From the NCBI RefSeq assembly GCF_032854445.1, contig NC_088295.1, positions 93,861,805 to 93,925,804 of the forward strand: a DNA stretch of 64,000 nucleotides, written 5' to 3'. The notes below the pieces were generated by a model. It searched no databases. It had not been told where the DNA came from and saw nothing but the letters and a program-made list of their open reading frames with translations. This stretch comes from Liolophura sinensis. Taxonomy: Eukaryota; Mollusca; Polyplacophora; Chitonida; Chitonidae. Shown here piece by piece: positions 10,501 to 20,195 of the stretch. Both the position numbers and the translations under genes were made by a program. Each line of letters starts with the position of its first letter. Position 1 is the stretch's first letter.

Positions 10501-13500
10501 ACGACTCATCTGTTATTCGGACGATATTACTGTTAAGGCTTGCCCGATCAGAGTTTTATGTCGGTATCACCTTCATTTTAAAGAACAACCCCTCCACACC
10601 ACAGATATAAACAGGTAGTAAGTGGTTTACATTCGGAGAAAACGGAGCGAGCAGACCAGCGCAAAGCGAATTCGGACCCACAACTGCGTGGCGATGGCTC
10701 TGTTTGGGTGTGTTATATATTCCATCAACATACGACCATTTCCTTAATGCGAAAAATTCAGTCACGTTTTACGCACGGGATGTTAAAATTTCGGTTTTTA
10801 TTTTTACTGTTAGCGCCTGTCCTTATCAACATAAACATATGTGGGCTATAGAGACTCATGTTCAGTGTGAGGTAGAAGTAACATATGTTACTATGTTTTC
10901 CAGAGGTAGGTGACAGTAACAAAATGTGCTTATTGAAGATTGATCAAACATGAAAATGCGTGGTGGGCAGAATGCTCTCTCTGGTTGGCTACAGCTTTAA
11001 GTCAGGATGTTTGTCATGTTGCGTCCAAAAATAAACCCGACCAACGTCGAATAAGAGAAATAGTTTTGTGTTCTGCACTGAATCAAAATTGAATATATAA
11101 ATATATTGAATCAGCGAACGCCGAAATCTAGATAACGGATAATTTGTCGCTGAATAGACCTGGCACTTGATAACTATACAGTCGTCTTCGTTCAGGGCCA
11201 TTTTATGTGCAACTTACATTGCTTATGATTTATCCTACGTAGACCCATTTGCTCTGTTTCTTATTTCAGAGTTTGTACATGAAATAAACTTATCGGCATG
11301 TGAAGCAAACGTAGTGAGAATTCTCAAGCTCCCAGTAATTTTCAGCATACATGGAGCTGGCAGGAAACCGAAGGCACCCGAAAACTCAAGTTCCGCAGAC
11401 ACATGTGATTTGGTTATAAATGTGGACATGCCGTCAACAGGACTGGAAGCTCACTTCGTGAAGCGCAGCCAATTCTTACAAGACATGAACATTTCCGTGT
11501 TTCATTCCCGTCATAACGCGGAGCAGAATGCCACGCTGTTTACGACTGACAGCCCGGATCTGACTACGTCAATGTGCATGACGTCACATGATGGAGTGAT
11601 GACGCTAAGAATGTTTTATCACGTGACATCAGAGCTCATGGAAATTGAAAAGTTTTTTTATCTAAAAAGTATGTATGTGTAACATAAATTTAACCAGTAG
11701 TAATATAATTTAAAAATACTTTCAAATACCGGTACTAATCAGTAAGAGGCTTTTGTCAACATCATTCGTCTACTTACCGTTCGTTTCTGTATTTTTCAAC
11801 ACCTGTTAACTCTTTCTTGTTCAATACAACTAGGGATCAGCTTATTGGTGTTGTAGTTATCTGGCTTACCAAATGTTAATTTACGAAGACTTCACTGAAG
11901 CAAATCAAATTTAGCCATGTACATGTACATGAGACTGTTACTCCACGTCAAGATGATATTCCAAACGTATTTTCTTTCAGGTGTTGATCAGTGCCGACTA
12001 AACTCCAGTGTCCCCGATAGAGAGTCCGGTGAGTCTGTGGTTCCCTACCCCCACGACGATGTTCAAATCTCAGGTGCAACATTTACAAAAACCTCACTTA
12101 AATTTGTGACATAAATGTAAAAACAAACATTATACATCAATCAAAAATTCTGTACTTTTACAAACCAAATGCAACTTTACCAGAAAATGATTTCTGTCAG
12201 CACATTATCACACTTTTCAAGATTAAACGTCATGTGGACGTCCCATCTGACTGGAAATATAGGATAAGAGATATAGGCAGCGCTTGACAGTTATCGTCTG
12301 CCTTAATAACCTTTTTGTTTACGACATGGATTTATTAGTTAGCCATCAAGTAAATTTTTACATGCGAAATATGCCGACTGGTGAAGGAATCAGTACCACA
12401 TTAATCACTGGTGATCATATGTATCAAATGAGTATAGATGTGGACACCAAATAAGAGCAGTCCATGTTATCCGTTATTCCTTTGTTTGTTCTCCGCTCAG
12501 CCCGGAGTATAGATGTGGACACCAAATAAGAGCAGTCCATGTTATCCGTTATTCCTTTGTTTGTTCTCCGCTCAGCCCGGAGTATAGAGGTGGACACCAA
12601 ATAAGAGCAGTCCATGTTACCCGTAATTCCTTTGTTTGTTCTCCGCTCAGCCCGGAGTATAGAGGTGGACACCAAATAAGAGCAGTCCATGTTACCCGTT
12701 ATTCCTTTGTTTGTTCTCCGCTCAGCCCGGAGTATAGAGGTGGACACCAAATAAGAGCAGTCCATGTTATCCGTTATTCCTTTGTTTGTTCTCCGCTCAG
12801 CCCGGAGTATAGAGGTGGACACCAAATAAGAGCAGTCCATGTTATCCGTTATTCCTTTGTTTGTTCTCCGCTCAGCCCGGAGTATAGAGGTGGACACCAA
12901 ATAAGAGCAGTCCATGTTATCCGTTATTCCTTTGTTTGTTCTCCGCTCAGCCCGGAGTATAGAGGTGGACACCAAATAAGAGCAGTCCATGTTACCCGTA
13001 ATTCCTTTGCTTGTTCTCCGCTCAGCCCGGAGTATAGAGGTGGACACCAAATAAGAGCAGTCCATGTTATCCGTTATTCCTTTGTTTGTTCTCCGCTCAG
13101 CCCGGAGTATAGAGGTGGACACCAAATAAGAGCAGTCCATGTTACCCGTTATTCCTTTGTTTGTTCTCCGCTCAGCCCGGAGTATAGAGGTGGACACCAA
13201 ATAAGAGCAGTCCATGTTATCCGTTATTCCTTTGTTTGTTCTCCGCTCAGCCCGGAGTATAGAGGTGGACACCAAATAAGAGCAGTCCATGTTATCCGTG
13301 ATTCCTTTGTTTGTTCTCCGCTCAGCCCGGAGTATAGAGGTGGACACCAAATAAGAGCAGTCCATGTTACCCGTAATTCCTTTGTTTGTTCTCCGCTCAG
13401 CCCGGAGTATAGAGGTGGACACCAAATAAGAGCAGTCCATGTTATCCGTTATTCCTTTGTTTGTTCTCCGCTCAGCCCGGAGTATAGAGGTGGACACCAA

Positions 13501-16500
13501 ATAAGAGCAGTCCATGTTATCCGTTATTCCTTTGTTTGTTCTCCGCTCAGCCCGGAGTATAGAGGTGGACACCAAATAAGAGCAGTCCATGTTATCCGTT
13601 ATTCCTTTGTTTGTTCTCCGCTCAGCCCGGAGTATAGATGTGGACACCAAATAAGAGCAGTCCATGTTACCCGTAATTCCTTTGTTTGTTCTCCGCTCAG
13701 CCCGGAGTATAGAGGTGGACACCAAATAAGAGCAGTCCATGTTATCCGTTATTCCTTTGTTTGTTCTCCGCTCAGCCCGGAGTATAGAGGTGGACACCAA
13801 ATAAGAGCAGTCCATGTTATCCGTTATTCCTTTGTTTGTTCTCCGCTCAGCCCGGAGTATAGATGTGGACACCAAATAAGAGCAGTCCATATTATCCTTA
13901 ATTCCTTTGTTTGTTCTCCGTTCAGCCCGGAGTATAGAGGTGGACACCAAATAAGAGCAGTCCATGTTATCCGTTATTCCTTTGTTTGTTCTCCGCTCAG
14001 CCCGGAGTATAGAAGTGGACACCAAATGAGAGCAGTCCATGTTATCCGTTATTCCTTTGTTTGTTCTCCGCTCAGCCCGAAATTTTTCACGGCATTCATG
14101 GTCTTTATCTAACTCGCACGAGGAATGCGTTTTAGAACTCATTTTTCCTTACACTGTCGCTTGCACTGTGGATGATTTGTGATATGTTAGAATAAGAATA
14201 TGACCTACGATTTCTTGCCATGATATATATTTATATGTTAGGATGAATGGCGAAAACAAATGTATTAAGGAAAGTGTCCACGATGCCTTACTGTGTTTAT
14301 TTATTTAGTTATTTATTTGATTGGTGTTTTACGTCATGCTCAATAATATTTCCCTTGCAACCGCACGGGTAAAAGAGGCTCCTTGGTAATTGGGTCGCGC
14401 TGGCGTGCTAACCCCCAGGGCTACGGCCCCTTCTTACTATGGTATACATGTATGTTAGTACGTATGACGATTACAAATGTAGTAAGGGAGGTGTCCACGA
14501 TTTCTTGTGGTAGTATACATGTGCTTGATGCATGCCCACTATTTGAATACTTGGACGTAATTTAAATTTACACATGCCATATAAATTTTATAGTTACTAA
14601 ACATTAATAATGTAATAGTCATTGGCGTGGTACACTGTGTAAGTAGGATATTCAAGTCAATCCTTAATCTACGAAAACTTTCGACTATACGATTTTCAAG
14701 TATAGTCCTGCTTGTATACTGAAGGAGTAAGTTATGATTTCAGGGGAAGGTGATGGCCCGAGGGTAGGCACCAGCGTTAAGATCGAGACGAATGGCCCCC
14801 CGCCTAAAGCTTCAGTAGATATCATCATTATCACAGGTAACTGTTAATTTTTGCGTCCAAGTGGCAAGCTTCTAGTGGCAAGCCATTTCAGATATTTACA
14901 TTGTAAATTCATTTCAGACATTTTTATCTTGAAACCATTTCAGATATATTGCACTGACTTGGACATATATCTATATACTAGTTTTCAGATATCGGAAATT
15001 GATTTTAACATACCTTGAATAATTAATGCGTATGCACATATTACATCATGTAAAACTGATTCCAAGACAGGTCGAAATGAAATCATGATATCTCAGGTAA
15101 ACCTTAATTTGAGCTCTGCGTGTGACATGTGCCTTATATACACCTCGTCACTTATGTTAAGAAAACAGATGTTCCCTCAAATATTACCATGTGCCTGTCT
15201 CAACGGCTTGGAAAATGTTGTTGATGGCAGCAGCCGTGGTTTTTATAGCGACAGTGTGCATGCGTACATGTACTTTAACAACTTCCGCTCTCTGAGCATT
15301 AACAACAATTTTTGTAAATTATGGTGCAATTTCTGATGTATGTCAGTCTTTAACGGATATATGCACCATAATTGTTTTTCGTGATATGTTAATATGAGTT
15401 TACTACCTGGAAATGTTTTCGGCAAGTATGAAATTGCTCAAAAGATATCTCAAATAAATTATCAATATTTCGACACGGATTGTCGTATGTTATGTATGCT
15501 ATATATGTCAGAAAAAGTAAATCAAGCCAAACGTTCAGCGTTTTTACTCATATATATGTAGAATATATAATTCCATTTTTTTCGACCTTTAATACTGCAT
15601 TAGTTGTAAAACATTCCACTGCAGATATATCAATTAATGCAGTTAGATATTATTTTGATCAGGACACTAATTAATTGTTGAATTGTCTTACATGTATGAT
15701 GCTTAACCTAAACTTAACTACTGTGCATTCCAGGGGTCGTTGTTGCTGTTCTTATTGGACTCATTGTGGCCGGATTCGCAATTAGGCGCTGGATAGGGTA
15801 AGTTGGGTTCTTTTTGGAACCATTAGCAACTTCATTTACAGAACATAATTCAAACTGTACAGCATAGAGAATAAAACCAGACCAGCGACGGCAGCGTGAT
15901 AGCTGACAAATGGTCAAATGTAACCGGTGAAATACAGCTTCTTGTCAATTTACCTCAGTCAGGGTTTTGTTTTCACTGTTCATGTAAATGCATATAGCAG
16001 CAACAGTAGCAATTTACAACCCTAGCACCATGGCTTAAGCAGAATTAGGTAAAAAAAATGCAATGATATTAATTGCAATTCATCAGACGCCACTGGTCTA
16101 GAATTACTCAAAATGCTCTGTTGTCATCACATTTCACATAAAATACAAAGGGACCAGGTCTAGGGGATGCTTAGTCCAACAGCAGAATCCTGGTTTATGC
16201 AGGAATAAAGACGAGCAGCATTGAGAGTAAAACAACAATGCGGTGGCTGTGAGTTCAAATCCTGGCTTCCTCTCCGGTCGTAAATGGGACGGTCTGTCAG
16301 CAGCCTGCGGATGGTCGTGGGTTTCTCCCCGGCACTGCCCGGTTTCCTCCCACCATAATGCTGGCGGCCGTCGTATAAGTGAAATTTTCTTGAGTACGGC
16401 GTAAAACACCACTCAAATAAATAAATAAATAAATAAATAGAGAGTAAAACCAGGGCCGCGACGTCAGTGTGACAGCTGGCAAATGGTCACACGTAACCGG

Positions 16501-18159
16501 TGAAATACAGTTTTGAGACGCAGCTGTGGAAAAATAGGCTATTCTACGACATACATGTAGGAGGTCCACGTTAAAATACAGCATGATATCTCAAATTTGA
16601 CCGGCTTATACCGATCCTCAGAGCGACCAACTTATACATTATGGGTGTAGAAAACATAAATGACATAAACTTCAGATGAAAGAGTGTGAAAAGTTATTCC
16701 TTAATGAGTTCTTCAATATTTGTTCCGATTTTTCCTCATGGAGAAAAAGACACTTGAAAATAATTTTTGTATGGTGGGTATTTGGGCCACCTTTTGGTAT
16801 TTATAGCCTTTGTTTAATAATGTCATAAATGAGGATGTAACACAGGTTTAATAAATATTTTTGCACTAGAATTTGTTCTTTTCAGCTAACAAATGTATGA
16901 AACCTCAATTTGGATCATATTTATATTTTTGATATATTCATAAATGTTATCATAATTTAGGTTAAATGCATATATTTCGCTGTAAACAACAAATTTACAT
17001 TCAGATATATTTATTAGACAGGCATCACATCCTTATTTAGAACATTATTATGCAACAACGATAAATACCAAAAGTTGGTCCCAAATACCCACCATACAAA
17101 AATATTTTCAAATACCCTTTTCTCTTGAAAAGAAAAATCTCCCAAAAAATATTAAAGATCACATTTGCAAATAAAGTTTTGACGCTCTTTCATCTGATTT
17201 TGGCATCTTTTTTATGTTTTTTTCTCCTTTAATAACATGACTGAAATGTTGGAATGAATGCTTTGGGCATAATGACGTGACTTGAATGAATGAATGAATG
17301 TATGCTTGGGGGTAATGGCGTGACTTGAATGAATGAATGAATGAATGAATGAATGAATGAATGCTTGGGATAATGACGTGACTTGAAGCCGACGCTATAC
17401 TTGAATTTTCTCTTTTGTAAGAGCTTCTTATGAGTGGTTAATGTCTAGAAGATGTACATAAACGAGCTACTGGGACATGAACTATACGTTTTCTCGGATG
17501 TAGACACGTTTTTGAAGTAATGACCACCTTAGAATTCAAACATTATATTGACCTGCAATTTATTTTGTGAAAAATTTCCCTAATTAATAATGTTTTCATT
17601 TGAGTGTAAAGGCTAAGAGTGTTTTGGAAACGAAAGAATATGTTGAATATAAATTTTTAAACTGTAACCGTGTATGGAACCGAAAGAATGTCTCTAATAT
17701 AAATGTCTCAGCGGTGAACGTGTATCGCAGCCAAAAAATGTGTTTGATATAATGTCTAAACTGTGACTATGTATGGAAGCCAGTGAATGTGCTTAATATA
17801 AATATCTGAACTATGACTGTGTGTGGGAGCAGGAACGTGCACGTAACATAAATGTCTGAAGTGTTAGCAAAGCGTCTACTGATCACACTCTCATGTAATT
17901 ATCTTGTCTGCACAGGAACAGTATGGCTGAGGAGCGGAGACTCAGTCAGATCAGAGTCAACTCCCACAGTAGCCACACCCGGTCTACGTCCCCCAGTCGG
18001 CGCTCCAACCAGTCCAGAGCCTCGGTAGATCACAGCGTGCCCAGCCCAGGAACTCTATACGGCAGTGTGCGGATTGGGGGTCGCCTACCTAGCAGTGAGG
18101 ACGAATCGGACATGTTTGCTGACACCAAATCCACCAAAACTGACATTGATGTTGTCTGA
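7521..18159 (+). CDS. Single-pass membrane protein with CUB-like ectodomain
   Basis: Six exons joined by GT-AG introns with matching phases 1-1-1-1-2: 7521-7584, 11270-11668, 11981-12028, 14744-14836, 15734-15797 and 17916-18159. The product is 303 residues. Residues 1-18 are a signal peptide (MYKVTVLLVLLTWIRYSA). Residues 22-154 resemble a divergent CUB domain: an early Cys, a C-D-L-V-I-N strand, and a closing L-R-M-F-Y-H with E-K-F-F-Y-L. Only three Cys are present, and there are three N-glycosylation sites. Short linker exons follow, then a membrane helix at about 196-217 ending in RRW. The 81-residue tail is Ser/Arg rich and ends D-I-D-V-V, which could bind a class III PDZ domain. Probably a surface receptor or adhesion protein; ligand unknown. 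The exon structure is well supported by phase agreement; the CUB call is tentative. Introns carry large minisatellites. Exon layout matches the next gene. Confidence 0.78.
7631..8846. repeat. 110-bp minisatellite in intron 1
   Basis: Eleven nearly identical 110-bp copies starting about 45 nt after the exon 1 donor. The period is clear from GAGCCGATTGAACAAGG at 7738, 7848, 7958 and so on. Copies differ at two marker sites (GGATTC/GGCTTC and GTTTAAG/GTTTTAG). The marker combination near the left end is repeated near the right end, as expected from unequal exchange. Near-identity points to recent expansion. Confidence 0.95.
9113..9648. repeat. 36-bp minisatellite in intron 1
   Basis: About 15 copies of a 36-bp unit built from CAGGGAGGTTCATGTGTTAG plus AAGTTATAGTCACTTT. 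The period is a multiple of three, so plus-strand frames of 118 and 133 codons arise without coding meaning. Confidence 0.92.
9649..11269. other. Rest of intron 1, weak repeats only
   Basis: No exon-like segment in phase 1 was seen. A loose, diverged repeat based on AAGTCAACTACTTGTCCAAG and CTCGTACAGGTCATC lies at about 10140-10400. The remainder is unique sequence. Confidence 0.45.
12427..14082. repeat. 75-bp minisatellite in intron 3 with a 572-codon antisense frame
   Basis: About 22 copies of a 75-bp unit with low divergence. Every unit carries TTTGTTTGTTCTCCGCTCAG on the plus strand, which reads like a 3' splice site in the direction of the host gene. On the minus strand the 25-codon period stays open for the whole array, giving a 572-codon frame with an ATG at 14142. 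I treat that frame as a by-product of the period, but see findings. Confidence 0.95.
14298..14425 (-). mobile_element. SINE family 1 fragment
   Basis: A TTTATTTAGTTATTTATTTG tail and 3' body (GATTGGTGTTTTACGTCATG) are followed by remnants of the head region (GGCGTGCTAACCCCCAGGGC). The centre is missing. It lies in intron 3 just after the 75-bp array. Confidence 0.65.
14837..15733. other. Intron 4, nothing recognised
   Basis: A/T-rich intron between the linker exon and the membrane exon. Tandem echoes of CATTTCAGATAT lie at 14883-14950. No repeat family or extra exon was identified. Confidence 0.45.
15866..15940. repeat. Dispersed repeat, copy 1 of 2
   Basis: A segment of about 70 bp including ATGTAACCGGTGAAATACAG recurs at 16438-16508 with modest divergence. 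Both copies lie in the same intron. A family-1 SINE sits at the start of the second copy. Confidence 0.6.
16234..16439 (+). mobile_element. SINE family 1 with target-site duplication
   Basis: A 5'-truncated family-1 element starting within the tRNA-like head (GAGTTCAAATCCTGG is the B-box-like part) and ending in CAAATAAATAAATAAAT. An 11-bp direct repeat GAGAGTAAAAC flanks it at 16223-16233 and 16440-16450, the signature of a LINE-driven insertion. The site is the second copy of a dispersed repeat. Confidence 0.85.
16650..17222. mobile_element. Palindromic MITE-like element, copy 1
   Basis: Long imperfect inverted arms. The left arm reads CAGATGAAAGAG ... TGTATGGTGGGTATTTGGG ... TTTTGGTATTTAT. 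The right arm reads ATAAATACCAAAA ... CCCAAATACCCACCATACA ... CTCTTTCATCTG. The core is A/T rich and codes for nothing. A second copy lies at 38790-39340. This fits a non-autonomous foldback DNA transposon. Ends and target duplication are not resolved, and no superfamily is assigned. Confidence 0.7.
17280..17370. repeat. GAAT microsatellite
   Basis: Two runs of GAATGAATGAATGAAT are separated by a repeated spacer (GGGTAATGGCGTGACTT / GGGATAATGACGTGACTT), so the run and its flank were duplicated together. Confidence 0.88.
17371..17915. other. End of intron 5, old 60-bp tandem repeats
   Basis: Four diverged copies of a segment of about 60 bp are visible at 17620-17860 (landmarks GTGTATGGAACCGAAAGAAT and TAATATAAATGTCT). 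No exon was seen apart from the final one at 17916. Confidence 0.45.
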
Positions 18160-19214
18160 AGGCATCCTGGCGTACGCGCACCATTGGTTTGCCAGCTTAT
18201 TCTCGGCTTTATATTGCACATCGTGGATTTGCTATTCGAAAATGGAGAAACTTTGAAGATCTAGTTTCGCAAACGTTTGAATTTATCACCAAATACTCTG
18301 GTGTGCTTTTTACGCCATAAATATCTGACACAAAATATATAGAAATCTCACTGTGGTACGTTGTGTACACTTGTGTTGAGCTTTGGTAAGCTTGAATTCC
18401 ATCTAGAAGTTGAAATCAGTGGCCTACTTTGGAAGCTCTGTAATTCTGTCAGTTATTCAACATTCATATATTTATTGTTAATTTCATTGTTAATAACAAA
18501 TTTTACGCTAAAGGCTCAGTATACACCTCACCGTTCAATTCTTACTTGTACCGATGTATTGTCGTATTTGCCTATTTCACTCCTGGTGTTGGTGCTGCTA
18601 GTTTTTCATCCAAATCAGGCGTAGATGTGTTTAAAATGTAAATAATATTGACTAAGTAAGTGTTTTATACAGGTCATATACTGGTAAAGTGTACGTTTTC
18701 TTCCTCCAAACTACTACAAAGATCTCGCTAGTCAGCTTATAATAAATTTTATTTTCATGTGTTAAATGACATAGTCGTAATGTTTCCGTATTTCGGTATC
18801 TGAGTCGGGAATTCTCAGTTACGGGTGTTACCATTTGAACTTTGAAGTAAAAGAGCCGTAAACCGAATTCTACTGGAAAGAACATTATCCTGTGTTTAAG
18901 CAGACGCCATGTTTGAATGCAACCTTTGCATGCTCGGCTGTGGCTTTGAGACAGGATGTGCTTCAGTATATATTGTACTTCATGTTTAAATCGGCCTAAT
19001 CAGTTACATGTAAGTCAATAGTAAAGTTAGAGGACACTACTCTATACAGGCAAATGTGTCAATAATACAGTATAAGACAACACATTTATACAGTATGGCC
19101 AATTATATTTACCTGATAGAGACTTTACGGCGTGTTCAAGAGTATCTCACTTACACTTGGGCTCTCGGCTGTCAGTATCGAAGGTTTAACTGGGAAACCA
19201 TCAGGTAAACAAAG
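18160..19214. other. 3' UTR of the CUB-like gene and intergenic DNA
   Basis: After the stop at 18159 there is no further coding signal. Possible polyadenylation hexamers are ATAAAT near 18316 and AATAAA at 18741-18746. The second would give a 3' UTR of about 600 nt. Confidence 0.4.
18741..18746 (+). promoter_or_regulatory. Possible polyadenylation signal
   Basis: A canonical AATAAA about 580 nt after the stop codon of the CUB-like gene. It is the first canonical hexamer I see there. Its use is not shown. Confidence 0.3.
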
Positions 19215-19416
19215 GTGCCTCGGTGGCTCAGTTGGTTAGCGCGCTAGTGCAGCGTAATGGCCCAGGAGCCTTTCACCAATACGGCCAGCAACCTGCGGAT
19301 GGTCTTGGGCTTCCCCCGGGCTTCCTCCCACCATATTGCTGGCCGCTGTCGTATAAGTGAAATATTCTTGAGTACGACGTAAAACACAAATCAAATAAAC
19401 AAATCAGATAAATAAA
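19215..19416 (+). mobile_element. SINE family 1 with tRNA-like head
   Basis: The head starts with CGGTGGCTCAGTTGGTTAGC, an A-box match. The centre is shortened, and the copy ends with CACAAATCAAATAAACAAAT. It lies between the two receptor genes. Confidence 0.85.
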
Positions 19417-19766
19417 CACACAAACACACCACTAACTACGTATGGCTACATTTAATGCATTCAGATTAAAAAGTATACTGACTTGACAGTAAGTGGCCAC
19501 ACCTATTTTTGTATACGTACATCCAGCACAGACTGACATGGATGCCATTGGGCATCGGCTACACATTCGTATTTAACCACTACACACAGCAATTTTACTC
19601 ACATAACTTCATCAGTCACTGTAAGTTACCGCTCTTCCTACATGGTAACGCCAGGAGGTTGTGGAGAGGTACTGTAAGCTGATGCTGAATTTCCTCTCAT
19701 CCACGTGTGACACAGATATCAGACTCCGCGGGGAGGAAACTGACAGCCGTATTGTAGTGTATCAGC

Positions 19767-19775
19767 CCTATATAT
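19767..19775 (+). promoter_or_regulatory. Possible TATA box of the lectin-like receptor gene
   Basis: CCTATATATCC lies about 425 bp before the proposed start codon at 20196, at the edge of a G/C-richer stretch (about 19750-20340). A short upstream frame at 19827-20021 would fall in the 5' UTR. Confidence 0.3.
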
Positions 19776-20195
19776 CCACATCAGCAGCAAGCAGCTGACC
19801 CAGTAACGGGGGCGACCGGCTCCACAGTGAATGATCCCGTCCCCTCTTCAGCCTCTCACAGCTTGAGTGACGCGTCGGGTTGGGGTGAGGGGGGCAACCT
19901 GCTGTTAACCAGCATTGGCTATGGAGACGGTGACGCTGGGCACAAAACACAGTCACATCGACATCCCTCGGTATACAACACCAGCCGGAAAACAGGCTAT
20001 ATCAACCAACACTTTCCATAAATGACTCACGGCACTGTAGTTGGGTTATATCAAACACAATTAGTCCACGGTCCGATACCGTAACCACTGGCCATGACTG
20101 TGAAGAGACCCGCTGTACCCCAGGGGAAGAAGACCTTCAAACGCGCACGTGCTTCTACCCTCGGCGCCCCGGTGTATACAAGAGCTGGCTCGGGC

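Noticed and set aside
19827-20021. A separate 64-residue gene upstream of the lectin-like receptor
   Set aside because: No signal peptide, domain or conservation evidence; more simply an upstream frame in the 5' UTR.
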